NCBI GenBank assembly: GCA_965214465.1
Contig: CBDCBX010000021.1
Coordinates: 1-64,000, forward strand
DNA length: 64,000 bases
DNA from: CBDAPI01 sp965214465
GTDB taxonomy: Bacteria > Acidobacteriota > UBA6911 > RPQK01 > CBDAPI01
Direction: 5' to 3'
A program made the position numbers and the translations under genes. Shown here in pieces: positions 35,862-44,763 of the stretch (position 1 is the first letter of the stretch; each line of letters starts with the position of its first letter). The notes below the pieces were generated by a model. The model saw only the letters and a list, made by a program, of their open reading frames with translations, was not told the origin of the DNA and did not search any database.

Positions 35862-36085
35862 TCTACCGCCCCGACTCTTTGCTCACAAGCTGGATCTGCT
35901 GCTGGCCTCGCTCTCTCCTGAGCAGGCTCGCCAGGTCCATCCGCCAGTCGCTAGGCGATGATGCCGTGGATGACCTCGCCGTGAACATCAGTGAGCCGGA
36001 AATCGCGACCGGCGTAAGGGTAGGCCAACTTTTTGTGCTCGAGGCCCAGAAGATACAGAATCGTGGAATACTAAACGGAGTTCTT

Positions 36086-36835
36086 ATGTCGATAATCGCC
36101 CAGCAAATTGGCTCGTTTGAAAAACACGGCTACCTGACCGGCATTGATATTCACGACGACGCGCACGTTGCCCGGATCCGTGACGCGTTCGGCGAACTGG
36201 AGGCACGAGAAGGGAAGGAAAATTGCGAAATCGGTTTGCAGGGGCGACACGTCGACGTGAGATTTATCTGGGAGCTGGCCTCGGATGCCAAAATCCTCGA
36301 TTGCATCGAAGCGTTGATGGGATCGGACATCATGTTGCTGACTACGCACTTCTTTTGCAAATACGAGCGGACCACGCAAAAGTTTGTGGACTGGCATCAG
36401 GACGTCACGTACTGGGGGTTGGAGCCGCCTTATGCTCTGACGGCCTGGTATGCGATCGACGACAGCGACGTAGAAAACGGCTGTATGCGCGTGATTCCCG
36501 ATTCGCATCGGCAAGGCATCGTCGAGCACGGCAAGTCCACCCGTGCCGGCAATCTGCTGAGCATCAATCAAGCCGTGCAGTCTGAGGTGGACGAGAGCCA
36601 ATCCGTTGACCTTGTGTTGAAAGCCGGACAGATCTCGATCCACCACGGCCACTTGATCCACGGCAGCAACCCCAACCCCTCGAGCCGGCGACGCTGCGGC
36701 CTGACGCTGCGCTACTGCCCGCCATCCGTGAGACCGGTGGAAGCCAACTCGCTGGGAAAACCGTGGCCAGCCGTGCTGGCTCGTGGCGAAGACCGCTTTA
36801 AGAACTTCGCCGAGTGGCAATTGGGGTTCGCCTGA
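36086..36835 (+). CDS. Phytanoyl-CoA dioxygenase (PhyH) family protein
   Basis: 250-odd residues from ATG 36086 with CGGAG six bases upstream. The frame runs 84 codons further upstream, but that part is not PhyH-like. The double-stranded beta-helix Fe(II)/2-oxoglutarate site is seen as His104-x-Asp106 in DWHQDVTYW and a distal His in HHGHLIHGSNPN (about 187-192), followed by Arg202-type residues. Members hydroxylate a wide range of small molecules and CoA esters. It is followed 33 bases later by a transporter on the same strand and by a convergent enolase-superfamily gene, so it is probably part of a substrate-utilisation group. Confidence 0.82.
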   Translation: MSIIAQQIGSFEKHGYLTGIDIHDDAHVARIRDAFGELEAREGKENCEIGLQGRHVDVRFIWELASDAKILDCIEALMGSDIMLLTTHFFCKYERTTQKFVDWHQDVTYWGLEPPYALTAWYAIDDSDVENGCMRVIPDSHRQGIVEHGKSTRAGNLLSINQAVQSEVDESQSVDLVLKAGQISIHHGHLIHGSNPNPSSRRRCGLTLRYCPPSVRPVEANSLGKPWPAVLARGEDRFKNFAEWQLGFA

Positions 36836-36868
36836 GAATTCGCTTGCCTCGGGAAGGAGCTGAACGCC

Positions 36869-38611
36869 GTGACGTTCTTGGATTGGTTACTCGTTCTGGT
36901 ACTCAACGGATCGATCATTGCCTACGGGCTCTACCTGAGCCGCGGCGTTCGATCCAGCGCGGATTGGTTCTTGGCGGGACGAACGTTGCCGTGGTGGCTG
37001 GTCGGGATATCGATGTACGCGACGGCAATCGATTCGAGCGATCTGGTCGCCGATTCGGGCGGCACTTACACGTTGGGCTTCAGCTACTTCGTCACCAACT
37101 GGGTGGGCGTGGTGGGCGGCTGGGCCCTGGCGGCCTTCGTGGTTCTGCCGTCCATTTATCGCGCCGGCATCTACACCAATGCCCAGTACCTCGAAGCGCG
37201 ATTCGGACCAGCAGTCCGCGTGATTTGTGCACTGATTCAAGTGCAGTATCGGACGCTCGTGCTAGCTATCATTGCCACCACGCTGTACCTGACCTTTTCC
37301 GTTGTCTGTGACTGGGGAACAGGCGCCTGGTGGGCGGTGGCTGCCATCGCTCTGGTGGCAAGTATCTACACGGCTCTAGGTGGATTACGATCGGTGGCGG
37401 TCACCGATGTGCTGCAATTCGGGGTGATGACCATCGCGGGGTTGATCATGTGGGTCGTGGTCTGGAATCAAATCGGAGGCTGGGACGCCCTCACACAGCT
37501 TCTGGACAATCACGACCCGGGTTTGTCCGACCGGTTGCTGCACGTTGGCCACGACAACATTGAGCTCGAAAAAGTCGACGGCCTTGCTCAGGAGACGATC
37601 GAGCGAAAACTGCTGATCGGAGGTACCTACGACGCAGAAAAGGGCGTCATTGAGCGCCGGACTCCCGCTCTACTGGTGGCGCTGGCCTTCGTGATCGTTG
37701 GTGTGGCGTATTCAGTCGTGAACCACACCCAAACGATGCGGATGCTCGCATCCAAGAGCGAATGGAACATGAAGATGGCGGTGTGTCCTGCCGCGGCGGC
37801 GATGCTGGTGATGACGTTTTTCAATCTGTCGATGGGCGTGATGGGACGCGCCCTGTTTCCCGATATGAGCGTCTTACCGGAGGGAACCACGGACGCCATC
37901 TACCCGTACCTGGTCAGCCAATTCGCCATCGTCGGAGTCAAGGGTATTGTTGTGGCAGGTGTATTGGCTGCCTCTCTCTCGACATTTGACTCGATCGGTT
38001 CGACGCTTTCAGCACTATTGACCCGAGATGTGTACGCTCGCTTGTTCGTACGCAACAAGGACGACCGCCACTACATGCGCGTGGGCCAATGGCTCACGCC
38101 GCTGATCATCGGCGGCTCGTTCCTCTACGTACCGTTCATGAAAGGAGGCATGCTGCTGTTTTATATCGAACTGACCAGTACGTTCGTGATCCCACTGCTA
38201 ACGTTGTTCCTGATGGGCTCGCTGACACGAGTCCACCGTCGTGCAGGCCTGATAGGGGTTCTCGTCGGCGGCAGCTACGGCGTGATGCGCCTGCTGGCGG
38301 CACCGATTGCAGAGGCCTACGGTGTCGCCATTTTGCCCAGCATCATGACGAACGCCTTTGCAGCGTACGTCTTCAGCATTCTCATCACGGCCGGATCGAT
38401 GGTGCTGTTCTCCCTGTTTGCGGGCTGGGAACCGCGCGGCGAACTGCTGCACGAAGAAAAGACGGGTTGGCTCCGCTCGGGGCAATTGGCACTGCGCCAA
38501 CTCAAACCCGCACCCGACCCGCAGACCACGGCGGTATTCCGGCTGCCCGCTGTGTTGGCAGTCCTTGCCGTAACAATTGGATGGGCGTTGAGTTTCTTGA
38601 TCTTCTGGTAG
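36869..38611 (+). CDS. Sodium:solute symporter (SSS) family transporter
   Basis: 580 residues from GTG 36869, with GGGAAGGAG eight to seventeen bases upstream. About 13 to 14 hydrophobic segments are visible, starting WLLVLVLNGSIIAYGLYL, with the SSS features RSSADWFLAGRTLPWW, SMYATAIDSSDLVAD and SIYTALGGLRSVAVTDVLQF, and an extended loop between helices 6 and 7 (residues 205-265). It is likely an Na+-coupled importer of an organic acid or sugar-like solute. The position between a PhyH gene and a convergent enolase-superfamily gene suggests a sugar acid or similar ligand. Confidence 0.88.
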   Translation: MTFLDWLLVLVLNGSIIAYGLYLSRGVRSSADWFLAGRTLPWWLVGISMYATAIDSSDLVADSGGTYTLGFSYFVTNWVGVVGGWALAAFVVLPSIYRAGIYTNAQYLEARFGPAVRVICALIQVQYRTLVLAIIATTLYLTFSVVCDWGTGAWWAVAAIALVASIYTALGGLRSVAVTDVLQFGVMTIAGLIMWVVVWNQIGGWDALTQLLDNHDPGLSDRLLHVGHDNIELEKVDGLAQETIERKLLIGGTYDAEKGVIERRTPALLVALAFVIVGVAYSVVNHTQTMRMLASKSEWNMKMAVCPAAAAMLVMTFFNLSMGVMGRALFPDMSVLPEGTTDAIYPYLVSQFAIVGVKGIVVAGVLAASLSTFDSIGSTLSALLTRDVYARLFVRNKDDRHYMRVGQWLTPLIIGGSFLYVPFMKGGMLLFYIELTSTFVIPLLTLFLMGSLTRVHRRAGLIGVLVGGSYGVMRLLAAPIAEAYGVAILPSIMTNAFAAYVFSILITAGSMVLFSLFAGWEPRGELLHEEKTGWLRSGQLALRQLKPAPDPQTTAVFRLPAVLAVLAVTIGWALSFLIFW

Positions 38612-38697
38612 CTCTCAAGCCGCCCCATTTTTTCGAGCAGGTGGCGTTTCGGCTCTGCTTTGTCGGATTGGCTGTCATCAGTTGCATCGCGTTGTCA

Positions 38698-39816
38698 TCA
38701 ATCGGACTGATCGACCAGCAGCCTGGCGACGGCTTCCTCGTTCAGTGTCACGCCAAGGCCGGGACCATCGGGGACTTCGATCCAACCACCTTCTGCTTGC
38801 ACAGTTTCAAGCGTCAGTTCATTCCGGATGGGTGAGTCTTCGACGCAGTCTTCGAATAAGAACGCGTCGCGGCAGGTGCTCAGCCAGTGCAGGCTCGCAG
38901 CGGCAGTGATCGGCGAGGTGTAAAAGTGGTTGCACAATCGGGCGCCCACCTCCTCGACGCGACCTCGAACGTACGACGCGTCGGTAAATCCGTTGCGCGC
39001 AAGATCGACCTGGTACACGTCCAACGCGTGGCGATCGATGAGTGATCGAAACGATTCGCGACCGCATTCGCCTTCGCCCGCGGCAATCGGCACGGGCGAC
39101 CGGTCGCGGAGCCAGACATAGCCGTCGATGTCGGCCTCGCGCAGCGGCTCTTCCAACCACTCGATGCCGTAGTCCACAAAGGCATGCGCGCGGCGGAGCG
39201 CAGTTCGCGCGTCCCACACGCAACCGGCGTCGATCAGCAAAGTCGCGTCGCCCACACCCTCGCGGGCTCCTCGGACGAGGTCGATGTCCACGGATTCGTT
39301 TTGGCCCATCGGCTCCCAACCAAACTTGACCGCCGTGTAGCCGGCCTCGGTCCAGCGACGACCGATGTCGGCGGTTTCGGCACCGTCGCGACCAAAGAGA
39401 ATCGAAGCGTAGGCACGGATGCGAGCGTGCTGCTTGCCGCCCAGCAGTCGGTGGATCGGCTCTCCGAAGTGCTTTCCCTTCAGATCCCAAAGCGCGAGGT
39501 CAATCGCTGCCATCGCCGAGATCGCCACGGACGTGCGGCCGAAATACATCGTGCGGCGATACATTTTTTGCCACAGTCGCTCCGTTTCCAACGGGTTTTC
39601 CCCGATCAGAATCTCGCGTAGCCCACAGGCAATGTTGTGACTGAACGGCGCGTCGATGATCGCTTTCACGACTTCCGGCGACGCGTCCGCTTCCCCAAGA
39701 CCCTCTAACCCATTGTCGGTTCGCACGCGTAACAACACGGCATCCTGGCTGCTCGCCGTCTTTGCTTCAACCCCCGGGGCGCGAAGGACCTGGCAGACGA
39801 TTTGAGTGATTTTCAT
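38698..39816 (-). CDS. Enolase-superfamily (mandelate racemase/muconate lactonizing) enzyme
   Basis: 372 residues. ATG 39816 has GGAG seven bases upstream, so the longer frame is rejected. The N-terminal capping domain is followed by a TIM barrel with metal ligands Asp196 (LLIDAGC), Glu222 (WLEEPL) and Glu248 (AAGEGE), plus Asp271 and His297 (CNHFYTS) in acid-base positions. The second-strand motif is Lys164-Phe-Gly, so the second base of the usual KxK/KxH is Gly. The His on the other face favours mandelate racemase- or dehydratase-like chemistry on an acid sugar. It lies 3' to the SSS transporter on the opposite strand. Confidence 0.85.
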   Translation of the reverse strand: MKITQIVCQVLRAPGVEAKTASSQDAVLLRVRTDNGLEGLGEADASPEVVKAIIDAPFSHNIACGLREILIGENPLETERLWQKMYRRTMYFGRTSVAISAMAAIDLALWDLKGKHFGEPIHRLLGGKQHARIRAYASILFGRDGAETADIGRRWTEAGYTAVKFGWEPMGQNESVDIDLVRGAREGVGDATLLIDAGCVWDARTALRRAHAFVDYGIEWLEEPLREADIDGYVWLRDRSPVPIAAGEGECGRESFRSLIDRHALDVYQVDLARNGFTDASYVRGRVEEVGARLCNHFYTSPITAAASLHWLSTCRDAFLFEDCVEDSPIRNELTLETVQAEGGWIEVPDGPGLGVTLNEEAVARLLVDQSD

Positions 39817-40092
39817 CTCGGACTCCGACTGATGTTGCGAACGATTGGCAATAGTCCCGACCCAATATCGATGATTGAAAGACAAATGGCAAATGGGTTG
39901 TTGATACGAGCGGGACGAACTCTGCCCGTTTGGTACATATCTCGTCGAGTGTGCAGCAACGCCCGCTGCCGTGCCGGACTTCAGCTGAGTTCGACGACCG
40001 TGGGACCCCCAGGACCGCGCCGAGGATTTCTGAGAAGGAAGCTGTTAGGTTGAAGCCCCGGACCGGGGGCGTTCTCCAGACCGTTGGTCGCC

Positions 40093-43000
40093 TCATAGAG
40101 CTCCCCAGCGGGTATTGGCCAGGAAGGTGAGCAGGCTGGCCAGTTCCTTCCGGCTCAACTGCTTCTCCAGACCGGTGGGCATCACGGACACGTTGCTGGG
40201 CCGGATCTCGCTGATTTCCGACCGGGCGACTCGCACCTCGGTCTCCGGGCCGGTGACCATCAAGATCTCCTCGACGCCGTCCTCGCTGATCACCCCCTGG
40301 TGAAGATCGCCGAATTTGGTCACCACGAGTACCGGCTCGTAGCCCTGCACGAAGCTGGCACTGGGAAAGATAATGGATTCCAGCAAATCGCGCCTGGTTC
40401 GGACTTCGCCGATTTTCGTGAGGTCGGGGCCTGACTTTCCTCCCTGATAGCCAATGGCGTGGCAAGAGGAACAGGCTGCCCTGGTGCTGTTGAAGATCTC
40501 CTGGCCGTGCCGAATATCCCCTTCGCCCAGACTCGCCAGAAGCTTCTCCAGACGGGCCTTTTGCTTGACCGGATCCATCTCCAGTGAAGCCAGCAGCTTC
40601 TCCCCTTCCTCTTGAACGGATCGGGGGAAGTTGGCCAGGCACGGGTTCATTACATCGGCCCGCAGACTGAGCAGCCCTTTTGAGTCCCTGATGGCCGCTA
40701 TTAGTTCCAGGCCAAGCCGTTCCTCGCTAGCGTTCTGGAAAGCTGCAAGCAGAGTAGACAGTTCCAGCGGACCCGCGCTCCTGATAGAATCCGTCAATTT
40801 CAGTAGTTGATCCGGAGTAAGCTCTGACTTCCCCAGCACGCTGGCGGCGGCTGTGCGGGCAGTCACCGCCTCGCTGGGCTTAATACTAGCGCTCAAAAAA
40901 TCGAAGAGCTCGGGGTCGAGGCCGTCCAGGCTTCCGGGAATGGCCTCCAGTGCATTCAGACGAACCTCATCAGGGAAAGCTTGGTCGCGCCCGACCTGGA
41001 GCAAAGCGGCCCTCAGGCTGCCGACGTCTTCTTCCCCGGGGGCTGGCAGGGCACGCAAGGTGAGAACTGCCTCCTGAATCAAGGCGTGATCCTTTCCCAG
41101 CAGAACACTCGCGAGTACCTCCTCCCAAATGGCCGGCATCTCTTTCAGGGCACTGCGGGCCATGGCACGCAAAGCTGTCAAACGAGACCCCTTCGAACCT
41201 GCCTCGCGAAGGGTAGTGGCCAGCAACTCTTGAATGGTGGCGTCGCGGCCGAACCTGGACAGTTGGTGCTGAAGCTCGGACTCTTCTTCAGGACTGAGGT
41301 TTCCGCTGGTCAGTCGCTGGCGGAAGAAGCCGGCCATCTCCTTGCCCCATTCTGGATGATGACCGACGATCCAAAAGGCGGTCTGCTTGATGACTGGCTC
41401 AGCGGAAGTCAGCAGGGGAGTGACTTTGTCCGGCTTCAATCCGCCACCGTCCATTTGATCCAGCGCGATCAGTGCGGCGCGCCGCGTGTAAGGGGAAGAG
41501 CTCTGCAATCCGGCAGCCGTGCTGACCGGGTCGGAAATCTCAATCAGAGCGTACGTCAGAGAGTGCTCGAGGATCCGGTCGTTTTCCTCCCCTGCCCGTG
41601 CCAGGAGTACCGGAACCGCGCGGTTGTCGCCCAGGCGGCCAAGTGCCTCGGCAGCGGCCCTCTGGATGGGCGCCGTGCCCCGTTCCAGTAAATCGAGGAG
41701 CTGGGGGAGGCTGTCGGCGTCCCGCCACGCGCTGACTGAATGAACGGCCGCCTGGCGCACGCTCTCATCTCGGTCAGAAAGCGCCTGGCGGACAACTGCC
41801 CGGGCGTTGGCCTGCTCCATGCGGGTGAGAGTCCAGACGGCGTTGCGGCGGGCCTGCACCGAGTTGGGAGTTTGCAGCGCCTGGGCCAGCACGGTTACCG
41901 ATTCGCTCCCTTTCTTAGCCAGTTCCTGAATGGCCCGGCTGCGCACGGCAGGACGAGGGTCACCCAAAAGCCCGACCAGTTCGCCCGGCCTGGCGGCCGT
42001 CCAGCCGATGTGGCGACCCCTCGGGTCCTCCACCCTGGGTGCGCCCTTACGCCGGATCCGGTAGATGGCGCCCGGCACATCAGGCTTGGCAAGCTGGGAC
42101 GTCGGGCAACACAGCTTGTACCAGCCACCCGTGTCAATGACCAGCAGGCTGCCATCCGCATCCTCGATCACATCGGTGGGGTGAAAGTCGCGACTGCTGG
42201 AGACCAGAAAGTCCGTGTCTCGGGACTTGAAAGTCCCGCCGCTGGGCTCCAGGACATGACGGGTCACCTTGTTCAAGTTGAAGAGGCAGGCAAAAAGATT
42301 ACCCTGATATTCCCTGCCGAAGATCTGTGAGCGGTATAAGGCCAGAGCACAGGGAACGGCCGGGCCAAGGTGCAGGAAGGGAGGCATGAGATCTCCCGTC
42401 TGCTGGTGATCGTCAAGGACCTCATTCACCATGCCATAAACGCCGCCATAAATGGCGTGGATGAGGCCATCGCGGCGGCCCAGTTCCGGACGGTGCAGGA
42501 AGGTGGTGGCCAGCAACCGCTCTCCTCGGGGCGTGAAAGCGACGTCTACCGGATTGGCCATCCCCCCCGTCATGACCGACTCGATCAGGGAATCACCAGG
42601 CCTGCGGCGAAAGATATGGGCGGCGCGCGTGACCAGCGGCGGCTTACCTGGACGTTCATAGGTCTGCTCGGCGAATGCACCCTTGGTCCAGTACATCCAT
42701 CCGTCCAGACCGAGGAAAGGGCCGTGCACATCGTTGGCGCAGTGGGTGAGAGTATGGCCCTGGAACCACTCCTCGCGCTGGTCGGCGACCCCGTCTCCAT
42801 CGGTATCCGTAAGCTTCCAGATACTGGGTGGGGCGCCCACGTAGAGCGATCCTTCGTGCCACAAGGCGCCCTGGGGAAGCATCATTCGGTCGGCGAACAC
42901 AGTGCTCCTGTCGAAGCGGCCGTCACCGTCCGTATCCTCGAGGCGGGTGATGTGGTGTGGTTTCTCCTCCAACTGCTTCTCCACATCATCGTTCGATCCG

Positions 43001-43224
43001 GAAGACTCGGCCACGTAGAGCCGGCCCTGCTCGTCGAAGTCGGCGACGATCGGTCGCTCCACCAGCGGTGGCCCGGCAACCAGTTCCACCTGGAAGCCTT
43101 CCGCCACCTTCAAAGTGTGTTCAGGCGACCTTTCGCGGACTCCAATGAACCAGTAAAGGAAGGCGGCGATGGCCAGCAAGACCAGTCCCCCTGCAAGGAA
43201 GAAGCGAGTCGATCGGGAATTCAT
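40093..43224 (-). CDS. PVC-type haem-binding, HEAT-repeat dehydrogenase-like protein
   Basis: 1043 residues from ATG 43224. An N-terminal membrane anchor (FFLAGGLVLLAIAAFLYWFI) is followed by a beta-propeller of the sorbosone/glucose-dehydrogenase type (FQVELVAGPPLVERPIVADFDEQGRLYVAES, DTDGDGRFDRS). HEAT-like repeats span about residues 410-880, then a c-type cytochrome with CSSCH at 918-922 and a distal Met region. Proteins of this architecture are typical of Planctomycetota, Verrucomicrobiota and Acidobacteriota and probably oxidise a sugar or polyol in the periplasm and pass electrons to cytochromes. The substrate is unknown. It neighbours the sugar-acid utilisation genes. Confidence 0.85.
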   Translation of the reverse strand: MNSRSTRFFLAGGLVLLAIAAFLYWFIGVRERSPEHTLKVAEGFQVELVAGPPLVERPIVADFDEQGRLYVAESSGSNDDVEKQLEEKPHHITRLEDTDGDGRFDRSTVFADRMMLPQGALWHEGSLYVGAPPSIWKLTDTDGDGVADQREEWFQGHTLTHCANDVHGPFLGLDGWMYWTKGAFAEQTYERPGKPPLVTRAAHIFRRRPGDSLIESVMTGGMANPVDVAFTPRGERLLATTFLHRPELGRRDGLIHAIYGGVYGMVNEVLDDHQQTGDLMPPFLHLGPAVPCALALYRSQIFGREYQGNLFACLFNLNKVTRHVLEPSGGTFKSRDTDFLVSSSRDFHPTDVIEDADGSLLVIDTGGWYKLCCPTSQLAKPDVPGAIYRIRRKGAPRVEDPRGRHIGWTAARPGELVGLLGDPRPAVRSRAIQELAKKGSESVTVLAQALQTPNSVQARRNAVWTLTRMEQANARAVVRQALSDRDESVRQAAVHSVSAWRDADSLPQLLDLLERGTAPIQRAAAEALGRLGDNRAVPVLLARAGEENDRILEHSLTYALIEISDPVSTAAGLQSSSPYTRRAALIALDQMDGGGLKPDKVTPLLTSAEPVIKQTAFWIVGHHPEWGKEMAGFFRQRLTSGNLSPEEESELQHQLSRFGRDATIQELLATTLREAGSKGSRLTALRAMARSALKEMPAIWEEVLASVLLGKDHALIQEAVLTLRALPAPGEEDVGSLRAALLQVGRDQAFPDEVRLNALEAIPGSLDGLDPELFDFLSASIKPSEAVTARTAAASVLGKSELTPDQLLKLTDSIRSAGPLELSTLLAAFQNASEERLGLELIAAIRDSKGLLSLRADVMNPCLANFPRSVQEEGEKLLASLEMDPVKQKARLEKLLASLGEGDIRHGQEIFNSTRAACSSCHAIGYQGGKSGPDLTKIGEVRTRRDLLESIIFPSASFVQGYEPVLVVTKFGDLHQGVISEDGVEEILMVTGPETEVRVARSEISEIRPSNVSVMPTGLEKQLSRKELASLLTFLANTRWGAL

Positions 43225-43427
43225 GAATCCGTCCTGCAATCTCAATACTGTGGTATGCAGTGTTCAAACCACCGGTAGAGAGGAAGATGTAGCCTAACTT
43301 TTCCGTTGCTGAGCTCTAAGAGATCAATATATTCTTAGCATGTTTAGTTGTCAAAAAAGAGAATTTCGAGTATGTAGAGCCAGAGAACAGTTAGGCTTGG
43401 CATCAAGATCCGAGACAGGAGAAAGCA

Positions 43428-44756
43428 ATGGAGTCTTCCTTCGACACGATAGCGAGTTCTCACGAGTGGAACGAAAGGGCCTCCCAGTACATCGCTGGGG
43501 GAGTTGTATCCATGAATCGAAAAGTCGATCCGCCCATCGTGTTCAACCGTGCCAGTGGAAGTTTCTTGTACGACACGGATGGTAACCGTTACATCGATTA
43601 TCACGCTGCCTTTGCGCCTCACTTGCTCGGACACAATGATCCCGTAGTCAATCAAGCGGTTCGCGAGGCGCTCGAGAGAGAGTGGTCACTGATGGGATCA
43701 GGCACGACTCCCTGGGAGGTTGAGCTGGCAAGGCTTCTGTGCGAATCGATTCAATCCGTGGAACAAGTTCAGCTTACCAATACAGGGAGCGAAGCGACGG
43801 CTCACGCGATCCGCTTGAGCCGATCCTGGACGCAGCGCGACGATGTCTTGCTTATACTCGGAGGCTACAATGGCTGGCACAATGAAGTGGCGCGGGCCGT
43901 CATGCCCACACTGGAAGAGATCGGTCCGAGGGTGTCACCCGGAGAGTACCGCTTCTTGCCGGCGTCGGCGGGGATTCCCAAATCGACCATGCGACACCTG
44001 CATGTAGTGAATTTCAACGACCTCGAATCGGCCGAGTATGTTCTTCGCCGCAACCCGATTGCTTGCGTTCTGACCGAGCCTGTCCTCCAGAACGTCGGGG
44101 TCGTTCCTCCGAGTCCTGGCTATTTGGAAGGCCTGCGCAAGATGTGTCACAAGGATGGCTCGCTCCTCGTTTTTGACGAGATGAAAACGGGCTTTCGATC
44201 GGCCCTGGGAGGCTACCAGTCCCTGTGCGGCGTCTCGCCGGACATCTCAGTCTTTGGGAAGGCAGTGGCGAATGGCTATCCAATGGGAGTTGTCGGCGGA
44301 AAAGCCGAGATCATGGGGCTGTTCGCCGACAGGGACGCCTCTAGAAGGGTGTTGATTGCCGGGACTTACAACGCCCACCCGGTGGGCAGCGCCGCTGCCA
44401 TCGCCACTCTTGAACGGGTCCAGACGTCCGGCTTCCACGATTCTCTGGAGAAGCTTGGAGAGCGTCTGGAAGACGGCCTGGACTCACTCTTTCGCGAAAA
44501 GGGAATCTCAGCGTCGATCAGCCGTGTGGGATCTGCCTTTTGCGCCTATTTCATGGATCATACTCCAGTTGATTGGCACGACATTCTCGAGCATCATGAC
44601 TTCGAATTCGATAAACGTTATCGAAGAGCCCTCATCGATCACGGCGTGTACCACTTTCCGCTTCCCTGCAAACAGGGCTCAATCAGTGCCGCCCATACAA
44701 CAGCGATTATCGACGAAACCCTGGAGCGCACCCGTCGGGCTCTGAAGGATATCTAA
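43428..44756 (+). CDS. Class III aminotransferase, glutamate-1-semialdehyde aminomutase-like
   Basis: 442 residues from ATG 43428, with AGGAGA six bases upstream. Fold-type I PLP features are present: NTGSEATAHAIRLSR, GGYNGWHNEVARA, LLVFDEMKTGFRS with the PLP Asp, and Lys278 in FGKAVANGYPMG. GTYNAHPVG binds the cofactor phosphate. The protein resembles HemL-type enzymes, but no tetrapyrrole genes are nearby and several positions differ, so it may be a transaminase of a different substrate. It stands between the PVC-type haem protein and the DUF1501/DUF1549 pair with divergent transcription. Confidence 0.83.
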   Translation: MESSFDTIASSHEWNERASQYIAGGVVSMNRKVDPPIVFNRASGSFLYDTDGNRYIDYHAAFAPHLLGHNDPVVNQAVREALEREWSLMGSGTTPWEVELARLLCESIQSVEQVQLTNTGSEATAHAIRLSRSWTQRDDVLLILGGYNGWHNEVARAVMPTLEEIGPRVSPGEYRFLPASAGIPKSTMRHLHVVNFNDLESAEYVLRRNPIACVLTEPVLQNVGVVPPSPGYLEGLRKMCHKDGSLLVFDEMKTGFRSALGGYQSLCGVSPDISVFGKAVANGYPMGVVGGKAEIMGLFADRDASRRVLIAGTYNAHPVGSAAAIATLERVQTSGFHDSLEKLGERLEDGLDSLFREKGISASISRVGSAFCAYFMDHTPVDWHDILEHHDFEFDKRYRRALIDHGVYHFPLPCKQGSISAAHTTAIIDETLERTRRALKDI

Positions 44757-44763
44757 CCCCTGA

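Noticed and set aside
35834..36085. N-terminal extension of the PhyH frame
   Set aside because: The extension overlaps the RidA stop and has no PhyH resemblance, and a good ribosome-binding site precedes ATG 36086.
41740..43278. Long plus-strand frames across the PVC-type haem protein
   Set aside because: They oppose the CSSCH-containing HEAT protein and show no family motif.
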